The notes: a model not told the origin generated them from the sequence alone. A DNA stretch of 64,000 nucleotides from Paraburkholderia phytofirmans PsJN (GCF_000020125.1 NC_010681.1:2356001-2420000), one strand, 5' to 3'; counted from the stretch's first letter, positions 32,587 to 42,161 are shown. Translations and numbers: made by a program.

Positions 32587-34452
32587 TTAGAACATATCCG
32601 CAGCCGCCTGACGCTCCGCGCCCTTCCCTCTGGCTTCCGGCTCGGCCCGGGACGGAATGAACGGCCCGGTAACCATATTCGCGTAGCTTTGCCCCGGCCC
32701 TACCATCGGAAACACATCGGCGTTCTCGTCGACCATCACTTCGAGGAAAGCCGGTCCGTCGAATTCGATGAAGGCCTTAAGCTGGTCCTCGAGTTCGTTC
32801 AGGGTGGCAACGCGACGCGCAAACTCGAACCCGTCGGCCTGTGCCGCCATGACAAAATCCTTGCGATGCAGCGACTTGTCGCTCACGCACAAGCGGCCCT
32901 CGTAGAAGAGACGCTGCCATTGCCGGATCATCCCGTCACCGAGATTGTTCAGCAACAGGACTTTGACCGGCACGCCATAAGTGGTGGCCGTTTCCAGGTC
33001 ACCAATATTCATGCGGATGCTGCCGTCGCCGTCGATGTCGATCACAAGGGCATCCGGCCGCGCCAGTTGAGCACCGATAGCCGCGGGCAGCCCGAAACCC
33101 ATGGTCCCCATGCTGCCCGAAGTGAGGAAGCTGCGCGGCTCGACGAAGTCGAAAAATTGCGCAGCCCACATCTGATGCTGGCCGACGCCCGTGGTGACGA
33201 TAGCTCGCCCGCCGGTCAGGGCACTGAGCTTTTCGACGACGAATTGCGGCTGAATTGCCGGACTATTCCGGTCGTAGTTCATACCGTAGACTCGCTTCAA
33301 CTCCTTGATACGATCGAGCCAGTCCAAACGCGGTTGCACGGCGGGGCCGTGTTTCATCAGCGACAGCAAGCTTTCTTTGGCGTCGCCCACGTGCGCCCAG
33401 TGCGCCCGCTTAACCTTGTTGATTTCCGCCTCGTCGATGTCGATATGCGCGACATGGCGCGCTCGGGGCGCGAATGCGTCGGGGCGACCACCGGCGACCC
33501 GGTCGTCGAAGCGGGCACCCACCGCGATCAGGAAGTCACAATCTTCCACCGCGTAGTTCGCACACGCAGCGCCGTGCATGCCGAGCATGCCGAGGCCGAG
33601 TTCGTGTCTCACGGATATCGCGCCGAGACCCATCAACGTGGTCACGACGGGGATTCCGAAACGCTCGGCAAAGCGACGCAACTCAGCGGTTGCGCCGGCC
33701 GTGATAATGCCGCCGCCGGCATACAGCAGCGGCCGTTTGCTTTGCGCCAGCAGACCGAAAAAGTCGTTGCGCTTGCCCTCATCGAGACGAGCGCCTTTCG
33801 CCACCATTCGAAGACGGTCGGAATAGCCTCTGAACTCCAGCGTACCTTGCCCCTGGTAAGTGCCGGTCCAGTTCTGGATGTCCTTGGGCACATCCACGAC
33901 GACCGGACCTGGACGGCCGGTGCGCGCGACTTCGAATGCGGTCCGCAGCGTCTGTTCGAGCTTTGCCGGGTCGGTGACCAGAAACACCTGCTTTGCGCAC
34001 GCCGACATGATGTTGAAGACGGGCGCTTCCTGAAAGGCATCCGTGCCGATCATGGCACGAGGCACCTGCCCGCATATGAGGACGACGGGGATCGAATCGC
34101 CGTTGCAGTCGGCGATCGGCGTCACCGCGTTCGTCGCGCCGGGGCCCGACGTCACCATGAAGACACCGACTTTTCCGCTCGCGCGCGCATAACCGGCGGC
34201 CATGAAGCCGGCAGCCTGTTCATTGGCGGGCACGACGAGTTTGATCTGACGCTCGGGCGTTTGCGCGTGCATTTCGTTGAAACGAAACACGGCGTCGTAC
34301 GTCGGCAAAATGGCGCCGCCGCTATAACCGAATACGGTATCCACACCCTGCTCGCTGAGTACGCGCAGGATGATGTCGGCGCCCGACATCGCTTCGCCTG
34401 CAGCCGGCGGTTTCAGGAGAGCGTCTAAAGCAACGTTGGGGTTTTGGGTCAT
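32587..34452 (-). CDS. ilvB: Acetolactate synthase large subunit-type ThDP enzyme
   Basis: 621 residues with all three thiamine-enzyme domains: N-terminal PYR domain with the catalytic Glu in VPANEQAAGFMAAGYARASGKVGVFMVTSGPGATN, a central FAD-type domain (KRPLLYAGGGI), and a C-terminal ThDP domain with the GDGS...N motif in DIDGDGSIRMNIGDLETA. The IGTDAFQEAPVF and RQWQRLFYEGR segments are specific to acetohydroxyacid synthases, which condense pyruvate with pyruvate or 2-ketobutyrate for branched-chain amino acid synthesis. No small regulatory subunit (ilvN) is adjacent, so this may be an extra, feedback-insensitive or specialised enzyme. It lies downstream of an OGDH E1 gene in the same direction. 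Confidence 0.9.
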   Translation of the reverse strand: MTQNPNVALDALLKPPAAGEAMSGADIILRVLSEQGVDTVFGYSGGAILPTYDAVFRFNEMHAQTPERQIKLVVPANEQAAGFMAAGYARASGKVGVFMVTSGPGATNAVTPIADCNGDSIPVVLICGQVPRAMIGTDAFQEAPVFNIMSACAKQVFLVTDPAKLEQTLRTAFEVARTGRPGPVVVDVPKDIQNWTGTYQGQGTLEFRGYSDRLRMVAKGARLDEGKRNDFFGLLAQSKRPLLYAGGGIITAGATAELRRFAERFGIPVVTTLMGLGAISVRHELGLGMLGMHGAACANYAVEDCDFLIAVGARFDDRVAGGRPDAFAPRARHVAHIDIDEAEINKVKRAHWAHVGDAKESLLSLMKHGPAVQPRLDWLDRIKELKRVYGMNYDRNSPAIQPQFVVEKLSALTGGRAIVTTGVGQHQMWAAQFFDFVEPRSFLTSGSMGTMGFGLPAAIGAQLARPDALVIDIDGDGSIRMNIGDLETATTYGVPVKVLLLNNLGDGMIRQWQRLFYEGRLCVSDKSLHRKDFVMAAQADGFEFARRVATLNELEDQLKAFIEFDGPAFLEVMVDENADVFPMVGPGQSYANMVTGPFIPSRAEPEARGKGAERQAAADMF

Positions 34453-34728
34453 GGCTGGCTCGCATGGAAACGGGCGCTGAGAACATCAGCGGCCAAAAAT
34501 CTAAGGTCGATTTCCCTTCCAACTCGAGAACAGCGTATGTTCCTGACCAGCTTATGGGCGATTGCTCAAACGGGTTCTCCGTACAAAGCGCAGCCCATCC
34601 AGCACTTTTTTGATGTGCGTCTGGAAGTATCGTGAGAAACGGCTTTGTTCATTCTGACAATGATCGAGGCTGCGCACACGCATAAAAGAGCGCGTATCCA
34701 GGCCAGGACAGGCAGGATTTGAGCCATG

Positions 34729-34752
34729 GCGGTGATGCACCGGCATCACCGC
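34729..34752. terminator. Hairpin after the OGDH E1 gene
   Basis: GCGGTGATGC and GCATCACCGC form a perfect 10-bp stem with a 4-base loop, 16 bases after the stop of the minus-strand OGDH E1 gene. No T-tract follows, so its strength as a terminator is uncertain. The rest of the 315-base gap (34453-34767) shows no gene. Confidence 0.5.
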
Positions 34753-34767
34753 ACCACGCACGCGCCG

Positions 34768-37599
34768 TCAGTCCGTGAATGCACTCGAAATCAGCGCTGC
34801 CTGCCTCGCCGCGTGGACCGCGTGATAACCAGGCGCGGTCGACGCGGAAGCCGCCGGCCCCGCATACCGCAGTTGCGCATCCGAAGGCAGGATCTCACGC
34901 AACTGCGGTTCCACGAAGCTCCACGCGCCCTGGTTGCGCGACTCCTCCTGACACCAGACCACCGTCTTCAGATTCGGATAGCGCGCGAACTCCGCGGCGA
35001 GCTGCCGGGACGGAAACGGATACAACTGTTCGACGCGGATGAGCGGCGTATCGGCAACACCCGACGTGCGGCGATGTTCCAGCAGATCGAAATAGACCTT
35101 GCCAGAAGACACGATCACGCGCTCCACGCTCGACGCAGGCGACGGCTCGGCTTGCGTATCCACCAGAATCTCGCGGAACGCACCCGTGGCCAGATCGTCG
35201 AGCGTGCTGACGGCTTCCGGATGACGCAACAGCGACTTGGGCGTCATCACGACGAGCGGCCGGCGATCGAAGACAGCCGCTTGCATCCTCAGCAAGTGGA
35301 ACAGTTGCGCGGGCGTGGTCGGTTGGACTACCCGCATGTTGTCCTGCGCGCTAAGTTGCAGATATCGCTCGAGCCTCGCCGACGCGTGTTCCGGTCCCTG
35401 CCCGTCCTGTCCGTGCGGCAGGAACAGCGTCAACCCGCTGAGTTGCCCCCACTTTGCGGCGCCCGCCGCGATGAACTGATCGATCACGACCTGCGCACCA
35501 TTCGCGAAGTCCCCGAACTGCGCTTCCCACACGACGAGCGCATTGCGGTTCACCGTCGAGTAGCCATACTCGAAGGCCAGCACGGCGGCCTCCGACAGAA
35601 TGGAGTTCGTCACGGTAAACCGGCCTTGCCCCTCGCCGATATGCTCCAGCGGAATGTAGACGCCCTCCGAGCGGCTCGTGCGCGTCTGGTTGTGCAGAAC
35701 GGCGTGACGGTGATTGAAGGTGCCCCGCGCGCTATCCTGCCCGCTCAGGCGGACATCGATCCCGGCGCTCAGCAACGAGGCGAATGCCATGTGCTCGCCC
35801 ATGCCCCAATCGAGCCGCTTGTTTCCCGCGGCCATCTCGCGGCGTGCGGCGATCATCTTGCCGACCAGCGGATGCAGTTCATAACCATCCGGAACGGTCG
35901 AGACCTGCTGCGCCAGCGCACGCACCTGAGCGGACAACGGAGGCCCATACTGAACCGGGCCGGCATAGTCCTCGAGAAACTTCGGCCATCCGGGTATTTC
36001 GTCCGTCTGGTCCGCTGCCTCGACAGCGTTGCTCTCTCTCGCGTGCTCGAAGCTTTCGCGCTGCGCTTCGAGGTAATCCTTGACCTGATCCGGCGTCACC
36101 ACGCCTTCCTTGATCAACTGTTGGGCGTACACGGTCCTCACGCCCGGGTGGCTGGCAATCGCGCGGTACATGAGAGGCTGCGTGATGGCGGGCGTGTCCT
36201 GTTCCTGATGCCCATGCCTGCGGAAACAGACAAGATCGATCACCACGCTGCGCCTGAACGTCGTGCGATAGTCGAGCGCGAGGCGCACCGCCATGGCCAC
36301 TGCTTCCGGGTCGTCGGCGTTGACATGCAGAACCGGCGCCTCGATCATCTTCGCGATGTCGGTGGTGTAGAACGACGAGCGCGTATCGCGCGGATCCGAA
36401 GTCGTAAAGCCGATCTGGTTGTTCACGACCACGTGGACGGTTCCGCCCGTGCCGTGTCCGCGCGTGTACGACAGGCTCAACGTCTCCATTACGACGCCTT
36501 GCCCGGACATTGCCGCGTCGCCGTGAATTTCGACGGGCAGCACGTCGCTACCGTCGCGCTCGTTCGAGGCGTCTCCTTTGGCGCGAGCCATGCCCTGCAC
36601 GACCGGGTTGACGATTTCCAGGTGCGAGGGATTGAATGCGAGCACGACATCGACGGGCCCGTCGTCCGTCTGCGTGACGCTGCTGTAGCCCTTGTGATAT
36701 TTGACGTCGCCGGCCGGCAGAGAGTCGCCGCTCTTGCCCTCGAACTCGTCGAAGAGTGCGCGCAACGGCTTGCCGACAATATTCACCAGCACATTCAAAC
36801 GCCCACGGTGCGCCATGCCCATTACCACCGTGGCGACCTTCTTCGATGCGCCATAGCGAACGAGTTCATCCAGCAACACGATCAACGATTCGCCGCCTTC
36901 CAACGAGAAACGCTTTTGCCCGACATAGCGCGTGTGCAGGTACTTCTCCAGTCCTTCAGCAGCCGTTAGACGTTCGAGAAAGCGGTGTTTCTCCGCTACC
37001 GAGAACGAAGGTTTCGCGCGGGTCGACTCGAGTTGCATCTGCCACCAGCGTCGTTCGCCAGCATCGGTCAGATGCATGAACTCGGCGCCGAGGGTGCCCG
37101 TGTAAGTCTGCTCGAGTGCCGCGACGAGGTCCTGCAGCGTGGCGTCTTCGTCGAAAAGAAACGTGTCGGCGGTGCTGAATCGCGTAGACATGTCGGCTGA
37201 CGATAGGCCATAGAACGCTGGCGTGAGTTCGATCGAAGCCTTCGGCGGCGTCCACAGCAGTGGGTCCAGTTTCGCCTTGCGCGTGCCGATCATGCGATAC
37301 GCGGCAATCAGCGACTGCACGGCCACCTGTTTTCTGGCGATCGCGAGGCCGTCGTCGAGCGTGATCTGCGTGGCGCGCGAGCGCCTGGCCAGATCGACGA
37401 AGGTGGAAACGACCGGCGCGTGCGGCTCGTCATCGCGGTCGCTGCCGTCGATAGCGGGGGTTTCGCGCAACGCATCGAAAAACGCGCGCCACTCATCCGC
37501 GACCGATGCCGGGTCGGCCAGGTAGAGTTCGTATTGCTCCTCGACGTAGGGCGCGTTGCCCCCGAACAGAAAAGAGCTTTGAATTTTTTCCATCAACAT
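34768..37599 (-). CDS. sucA: 2-oxoglutarate dehydrogenase E1 component-like ThDP enzyme
   Basis: 943 residues, full length for SucA. The N-terminal E2-binding segment is present (SSFLFGGNAPYVEEQYELYLADPASVADEWRAFFDAL), followed by the conserved GMAHRGRLNVLVNIVGKPL, HGDAAMSGQGVVMETLSLS, NNQIGFTTSDP, DDPEAVAMAVRLALDYR, VIDLVCFRRHGHQEQDTP and FGDFANGAQVVIDQFI. GGAGG lies 11 bases before the ATG at 37599; the frame extends upstream to 37887 without homology. No sucB or lpd follows, unlike the canonical operon, so this is probably a second copy either borrowing E2/E3 from elsewhere or acting as a 2-oxoglutarate decarboxylase/carboligase. Confidence 0.9.
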   Translation of the reverse strand: MLMEKIQSSFLFGGNAPYVEEQYELYLADPASVADEWRAFFDALRETPAIDGSDRDDEPHAPVVSTFVDLARRSRATQITLDDGLAIARKQVAVQSLIAAYRMIGTRKAKLDPLLWTPPKASIELTPAFYGLSSADMSTRFSTADTFLFDEDATLQDLVAALEQTYTGTLGAEFMHLTDAGERRWWQMQLESTRAKPSFSVAEKHRFLERLTAAEGLEKYLHTRYVGQKRFSLEGGESLIVLLDELVRYGASKKVATVVMGMAHRGRLNVLVNIVGKPLRALFDEFEGKSGDSLPAGDVKYHKGYSSVTQTDDGPVDVVLAFNPSHLEIVNPVVQGMARAKGDASNERDGSDVLPVEIHGDAAMSGQGVVMETLSLSYTRGHGTGGTVHVVVNNQIGFTTSDPRDTRSSFYTTDIAKMIEAPVLHVNADDPEAVAMAVRLALDYRTTFRRSVVIDLVCFRRHGHQEQDTPAITQPLMYRAIASHPGVRTVYAQQLIKEGVVTPDQVKDYLEAQRESFEHARESNAVEAADQTDEIPGWPKFLEDYAGPVQYGPPLSAQVRALAQQVSTVPDGYELHPLVGKMIAARREMAAGNKRLDWGMGEHMAFASLLSAGIDVRLSGQDSARGTFNHRHAVLHNQTRTSRSEGVYIPLEHIGEGQGRFTVTNSILSEAAVLAFEYGYSTVNRNALVVWEAQFGDFANGAQVVIDQFIAAGAAKWGQLSGLTLFLPHGQDGQGPEHASARLERYLQLSAQDNMRVVQPTTPAQLFHLLRMQAAVFDRRPLVVMTPKSLLRHPEAVSTLDDLATGAFREILVDTQAEPSPASSVERVIVSSGKVYFDLLEHRRTSGVADTPLIRVEQLYPFPSRQLAAEFARYPNLKTVVWCQEESRNQGAWSFVEPQLREILPSDAQLRYAGPAASASTAPGYHAVHAARQAALISSAFTD

Positions 37600-38142
37600 G
37601 ATGAATCTGTCCTCCATTCGCGTCAGGCCTGAATTTCGACCGTGACATGTGTGAGGCGGCGGTAGCCTCATCGTGGCGAGTCCGGCACGCAACCAGGGGC
37701 TAGGGACGGACGTGCATTTCGCCGGCGACAGATTCTCTGGTGCGCCCGGGCTTGACGTTCCCAGCCGCATTGATGAGAACAAGCATAGGTAGTCGGCGCA
37801 GCGGCCGTGTGCATCGTTGGCGCTTTCGTTGGCCAATGGAGGTGAGATTTGGGCCACGTAGCCGATGGCGCCGTGCGCGACAGCCAACGGGCGTATCCCC
37901 GCGCCTTCCTAACAGCATTCCCGGTCTGGATACCCTCACCTGGTGTAACAAGTGATTTTCGGGGTAGCGCATTTATCCCGTGGCGCTTCGCCCCTATAGT
38001 GACTTCAACGAAGAGACACCTGTGTCGCGAGCAGGCGGGCAAGCCGCTCACCAGACGCGCGCGGGATCGCGAACGGTGGGCCGCCCGGCCCGCTCGAGGG
38101 ACGCGGGCATGAACGCCGGCAATCAGGAACGAGGGTCACGCC
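37600..38142. promoter_or_regulatory. Divergent control region of OGDH E1 and GlxA-type regulator genes
   Basis: 543 bases between divergent starts. A candidate promoter for the regulator is TTATCC (37973-37978), 16 bases, TATAGT (37995-38000), 140 bases before its ATG. No gene is convincing in this stretch. The regulator's own binding site is expected here but I cannot place it. Confidence 0.45.
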
Positions 38143-39168
38143 ATGAAAGTCGCCATTGTTGTACTCGATGATGTGCAGGCGCTGGATGTCGCTGGCCCCC
38201 TGGACGTATTCGCGGAAGCAAACACATTTCTGCCCGAGCATCAGAAATACGAGGTCTTTCTGGTAGGAAACGAAGCCGGCACCGTGACCTGCTCCAACGG
38301 GATGCAACTCACGGTTCCCCATGGCTATACGGACTTCGACACGCCATTCGACCTGCTGCTGGTGGCAGGCGGACCGCGCTTGCCCGATGTCCAGCCGCAG
38401 CCCGAATTTCTGAAGTGGCTGCAAGACCAGGCGGGTGGCGCAAGCCGGTTCGGTTCCGTTTGCAACGGCGCATTCGTGCTCGCGCACGCCGGCCTGCTCG
38501 ACGGCAAGGAAGTGACGACGCACTGGGCGGATGCAAGCCGCCTCGCCGACGAGTTTCCGCAGGCGTCCGTGCAGCCCGACCGGATCTTCATCCGCGATGG
38601 ACGCCTCTTTACCTCCGCTGGCGTGACGGCGGGCATCGACCTGTGTCTTTCGCTCGTCGCCGAAGACTGGGGGCACGAACTGGCGGTTCGGGCTGCGAAA
38701 CGTCTGGTGGTCTACATCCAGCGCGAAGGCGGACAATCTCAATACAGTCCTTACGTCGGAGTGCGCAAGGACCAGGATCCGATCGTCGGCAAGGTGCTCC
38801 GCTACGTGACCGAGCACATAACCGAAGCGTTGTCGATCGAACAGCTTGCCAGCGCCGTGTCGGTCAGCCGGCGTACCTTCTCACGGTTATTCGCGAAGTA
38901 TGCGAAGGTGACGCCTTCGGCATTTGTCGAACAGGTTCGCGTCGACACCGCGAGGAAATTGCTCGAGGAAACCGATGCGCCTCTGAAGACCGTGGCGTTC
39001 AATTGCGGTTTTCACAGCGCCACGCATATGCGAGCCACTTTCTTCCGGCGGCTCAACGTCACGCCCAGACAGTATCGCCAGCGATTCCGTGGCACGGCGG
39101 GTAAGCAGTGGACATCGGGCGATGTGGAAGAACAAGTCGAAACAGCGGAACTGGAATTGGTCGACTAG
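38143..39168 (+). CDS. GlxA family transcriptional regulator (DJ-1/PfpI plus AraC HTH)
   Basis: 341 residues. Residues 1-185 form a DJ-1/PfpI-like sensor domain (VAIVVLDDVQALDVAGPLDVFAEAN; LLLVAGGPRLP; nucleophile-elbow SVCNGAFVLAHAGLLDG with C107; TTHWADASRLADEFP). Residues 220-325 are an AraC-type double HTH (EALSIEQLASAVSVSRRTFSRLFAKYAKVTPSAFVEQVRVDTARKLLEETDAPLKTVAFNCGFHSATHMRATFFRRLNVTPRQYRQRF). Such proteins activate neighbouring catabolic or stress genes. Divergent from the OGDH E1/acetolactate synthase genes, which are the likeliest targets. Confidence 0.9.
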   Translation: MKVAIVVLDDVQALDVAGPLDVFAEANTFLPEHQKYEVFLVGNEAGTVTCSNGMQLTVPHGYTDFDTPFDLLLVAGGPRLPDVQPQPEFLKWLQDQAGGASRFGSVCNGAFVLAHAGLLDGKEVTTHWADASRLADEFPQASVQPDRIFIRDGRLFTSAGVTAGIDLCLSLVAEDWGHELAVRAAKRLVVYIQREGGQSQYSPYVGVRKDQDPIVGKVLRYVTEHITEALSIEQLASAVSVSRRTFSRLFAKYAKVTPSAFVEQVRVDTARKLLEETDAPLKTVAFNCGFHSATHMRATFFRRLNVTPRQYRQRFRGTAGKQWTSGDVEEQVETAELELVD

Positions 39169-39223
39169 GTCGAGAACCTGCGCGGGTTGGTTGGCACGCG
39201 GCGCCTCGAATGTACTTCATATA

Positions 39224-39790
39224 ATGAACACACTGACACCATCTGTGACTCGCGCCGATTTGCTTCAATCTCTTCCTGATCTGCTTGAGCCGGGATTATC
39301 CGTCGTATTTTGCGGTATCAATCCGGGCGTGCAAGCGGCGTCGACGGGCGGCCATTTTGCCGGTCGAGGTAATCGGTTCTGGCGGGCCATTCATCTGTCG
39401 GGCTTTACTCCCGAACAGATCGAGCCCAACGACGACTACACGCTTCTTCAGTACGGCTGTGGTCTCACTACGGTAGTCTCGCGTCCGACCGCGCGAGCGG
39501 ACCAACTGTCCTCATGGGAATTCAGGGCGGCCGCTGCCGGGTTCGAGCGGAAGATCGAAGGCTATGCGCCGCAATGCGTGGCCTTCCTCGGCAAGATGGC
39601 GCTTAGCGCAATGTCGGGCAGCCGCGACATCGAGTGGGGGCCGCAGCCCGCCACATTCGGCGGCGCACGCGCATGGGTGCTGCCCAATCCAAGCGGCCTG
39701 AACCGCTCGTTCAGCCTCGATGCGCTGGTGACTGCCTATCGTGAACTTCGTCTTGCCGTCGCGCCGGCCGGGTCGACCAGATCCGCTTGA
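39224..39790 (+). CDS. mug: G/U mismatch-specific DNA glycosylase
   Basis: 188 residues of the uracil-DNA glycosylase superfamily, Mug family. The catalytic GINPGVQAASTGGHFAGRGNRFWRAIHLSG segment matches the Mug GINPG motif followed by the phosphate-contacting loop, and WVLPNPSGLNRSF matches the NPSGLS wedge motif that inserts into the helix. It removes uracil or ethenocytosine opposite guanine. ATG 39224 is preferred; upstream frame residues back to 39089 overlap the regulator gene and are antisense-like. Confidence 0.92.
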   Translation: MNTLTPSVTRADLLQSLPDLLEPGLSVVFCGINPGVQAASTGGHFAGRGNRFWRAIHLSGFTPEQIEPNDDYTLLQYGCGLTTVVSRPTARADQLSSWEFRAAAAGFERKIEGYAPQCVAFLGKMALSAMSGSRDIEWGPQPATFGGARAWVLPNPSGLNRSFSLDALVTAYRELRLAVAPAGSTRSA

Positions 39791-39843
39791 ACGACTTGCG
39801 GCATCGACGAGCCCGCATAAAAAACTCGCGCCATCGGCACACT

Positions 39844-40803
39844 CTATTTCACCGAACGCAAACTTCCAGAAGTCTCATTCACAGCCATCGCGGTCTCCAT
39901 GTGTTGTTGAAGATGCACGTTTCTGCGCAACGTCTCGGTCACGAACTCCACGAAGGCCCGAATCTTACCGCTCGCGCCGCGCCGCTCCACATGCAGCAAG
40001 TTGACAGGCGTCGACTCGGGCTCGAATGCCGTCAAGACCGGCAGCAGCGTTCCATTGAGTACTTCGGGCGCCGCCTGGTAGGAAAACAATTGCGTGATTC
40101 CCACGCGATCGACGGCGGCCATCACGGCCGCGGGCGCCAGGTTGACGATCATCCGCGGTTGAACCCGGACCGATAGCCGCGAACCGTTTTCATAAAACGT
40201 CCATTCGAGCGGATTCGTCACGCCGGTGAGTGACACGCAATGGTGATCGGCAAGCTCCCTTGGATGAACGGGTTCGCCGTGCGCCGCGAGATAAGCCGGA
40301 GCCACGTAGGTTCGACGCCGTACAAAACCCAACGGAATGGCATAGATCGACGAATCGCCCAGGTGACCGATCCGGATGGCGACATCCACGCCCTCCTCCA
40401 GAAGTCGCGTGGTGCGATCGACATACACCGCGTTAATGCTGACGTCCGGATAGCGCTGGGCATACGCATCGATTAACGGAGCGATGAAGCGCTGGCCGAA
40501 CAGCACCGGCGCGGAAATGGTCAGTGTGCCTACCGGGTTGTCCTGACACGCCGCGACGTCGGCTTCGGCGTCCGTGACGGCGTCCAGCACCTTGCGGCAG
40601 GCATCGAGGTATGACATACCCGCCTCGGTCGGCCGGACTGAACGGGTTGTTCGCGCAAGCAGTTGCGCGCCTAAACGGGCTTCGAGCGAGGTGAGCGCCC
40701 GCGACACCGCGGGAGCGGACATGCCCAGTTTGTCCGACGCGCTAGTGAAACTGCCTCCGTCGACGATGGCAACGAACACCTCCATCTCGCGTAATCTGTC
40801 CAT
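39844..40803 (-). CDS. LysR family transcriptional regulator
   Basis: 319 residues. N-terminal winged HTH (MDRLREMEVFVAIVDGGSFTSASDKLGMSAPAVSRALTSLEARLGAQLLARTTRSVRPTEAG) followed by the LysR effector-binding domain with GTLTISAPVLFGQRFIAPLI, VDVAIRIGHLGDSS and LLPVLTAFEP. ATG 40803 begins the HTH; the frame extends to 40920 without likeness. Divergent from the monooxygenase gene at 41283. AATGGCCCGAT at 40962-40972 upstream of this gene resembles the start of an element also found before the monooxygenase and efflux genes, suggesting one regulon. Confidence 0.9.
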   Translation of the reverse strand: MDRLREMEVFVAIVDGGSFTSASDKLGMSAPAVSRALTSLEARLGAQLLARTTRSVRPTEAGMSYLDACRKVLDAVTDAEADVAACQDNPVGTLTISAPVLFGQRFIAPLIDAYAQRYPDVSINAVYVDRTTRLLEEGVDVAIRIGHLGDSSIYAIPLGFVRRRTYVAPAYLAAHGEPVHPRELADHHCVSLTGVTNPLEWTFYENGSRLSVRVQPRMIVNLAPAAVMAAVDRVGITQLFSYQAAPEVLNGTLLPVLTAFEPESTPVNLLHVERRGASGKIRAFVEFVTETLRRNVHLQQHMETAMAVNETSGSLRSVK

Positions 40804-41100
40804 CTCGATTCCAACTTCAATGTGTTTGCAGCTTGCCGATAGACCCGCGCCCTCGTCACGGGGACGCCGCGTCATCGGACGCCAGGAAGATGCCGCGATC
40901 TTAAGCGCCATGCCTTGCATGGTGACGCTCTCTTTGCGCGCTTGACTCGAAGAAGACTACAAATGGCCCGATTTCGAACGCTTTAAACCAGCAAACGAAG
41001 CGGCCTTTGCGATATTCCATCTCAGCGGCAACGGCTTTGTTGAGCAAACGGAAAATGACTTTTTCCGGATCGGCACGGCGGCTGGTTGTCCGTGACGAGG

Positions 41101-41161
41101 CTGGCAGAATTCGCGCATTGAATGGCCCAATACGCGGCCTGCCTGGGCTTCAACAAGCCCT
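41101..41161 (+). promoter_or_regulatory. Shared upstream element, copy A (monooxygenase gene)
   Basis: The 60 bases from 41101 align without gaps to 42101-42160 at about two-thirds identity (41 of 60 by eye), including TGGC, GCGCA, AATGGCC, ATAC, CCTG and GGCTT blocks. Each copy ends in a hairpin; here GGGCTT, four bases, AAGCCC (41145-41160). It lies 120 bases before the monooxygenase ATG. A common regulator-binding region is inferred. Confidence 0.5.
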
Positions 41162-41282
41162 TTGCATCTCCGACAATCAGCTCAGCCATCGCGCGACAGT
41201 CACATGCTGATGAATCGGCTGCATCGCTGCGATTCCGTGTCCTGTCACCTGACCAGGCGCCCCCAACCAGACCAAGGAATCC

Positions 41283-41957
41283 ATGTTTTCTGCAATGCTC
41301 GAAGTCAATCCGTTATCCGAACAATTCGACGCCTATCTCGGCATGGCCAAGATGCTGCGCCCGGAACTCGAAGCGATCGAAGGTTTCGTCGACAACACCC
41401 GTTACGCGAGTCTGACACGCCATGGATGGCTGCTCTCGCTATCGAGCTGGCGCGATGAGAAGTCGCTGATACGCTGGCGAGTGACGACGAACCATCACAA
41501 GGTGCAGCAGGCGGCGCGCGACCGCGTGTTTGCCGACTATCGCCTGCGCATTGGCCAGACCGTCGCCGATACACGCGTACCGGCCGGGCAGACGTTGGTC
41601 GAGCAACGCCTCGATGCAACCGAAACGGGACTTGGCAAGGCGGTCACGCTACTCGACGCGCAGTACGCGCCGGACTGGGTCAAGCTGGCGGGTGCGCAAG
41701 CGGTTGCAGAGGCGCTTGGACTCGATACGAAGGCACCCGGCCTCGTCGCCTGGGACGCATTCGACGCGTTGCTGACACCCGGCGACGTGATCGCGGTAGC
41801 AACGTGGGACGACCTCGCGGCCGCTGAAGCCTTCGAGCGCAATACGACCCTGCCCAAGTCTGTGCGCCTGCGGCATATCCGCATTGTCCGGGAGTACGGA
41901 ATGTTCGATCGCCGCGAGGCGCCTCAATACTTTGCAGCGGTGCAGCCCAAGGCGTGA
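41283..41957 (+). CDS. Antibiotic biosynthesis monooxygenase (ABM) protein, two-domain
   Basis: 224 residues that read as two ferredoxin-like ABM halves. The first (residues ~1-75) is FSAMLEVNPLSEQFDAYLGMAKMLRPELEAIEGFVDNTRYASLTRHGWLLSLSSWRDEKSLIRWRVTTNHHKVQQAAR, with the typical Trp-His heme- or quinone-oxygenase core; the second half repeats the pattern more loosely (VIAVATWDDLAAAEAFERNT). Family members oxidise aromatic or polyketide compounds without a metal, or act as heme monooxygenases. The upstream element is shared with the efflux operon at 42280, suggesting detoxification plus export of the same compound. Confidence 0.8.
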   Translation: MFSAMLEVNPLSEQFDAYLGMAKMLRPELEAIEGFVDNTRYASLTRHGWLLSLSSWRDEKSLIRWRVTTNHHKVQQAARDRVFADYRLRIGQTVADTRVPAGQTLVEQRLDATETGLGKAVTLLDAQYAPDWVKLAGAQAVAEALGLDTKAPGLVAWDAFDALLTPGDVIAVATWDDLAAAEAFERNTTLPKSVRLRHIRIVREYGMFDRREAPQYFAAVQPKA

Positions 41958-42100
41958 GCCGGCCGTAACGCGATATCGGCATTCCCGTAATAAGGCGATC
42001 GCTCGCGCCGCCCCAGGTCAATAAAAGGCTGTCCTGTCCAAAGAGCAGATTCATTGCCTGGGGTGAACGCGTTGTCTCTGTCTTCATAACGTCAGGGACG

Positions 42101-42161
42101 TTGGCCGGATTTGCGCACGAAATGGCCTGATACACGACCTGTGTCGGCTTTCAGAAAGCCG
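42101..42161 (+). promoter_or_regulatory. Shared upstream element, copy B (efflux operon)
   Basis: Gapless counterpart of 41101-41160. It ends in CGGCTTT, three bases, AAAGCCG (42145-42161), a perfect 7-bp inverted repeat in the same place as the hairpin of copy A although the arm sequence differs, so the palindrome is conserved by compensating change. It lies 120 bases before the MFS gene, the same distance as copy A from its gene. Confidence 0.5.

Noticed and set aside
32341..34428. 695-codon plus-strand frame opposite the acetolactate synthase gene
   Set aside because: Mirror of the GC3-biased real gene; no recognisable protein pattern and no ribosome binding site.
34726..36969. 747-codon plus-strand frame opposite the OGDH E1 gene
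   Set aside because: Same mirror effect; the E1 motifs on the minus strand are unambiguous.
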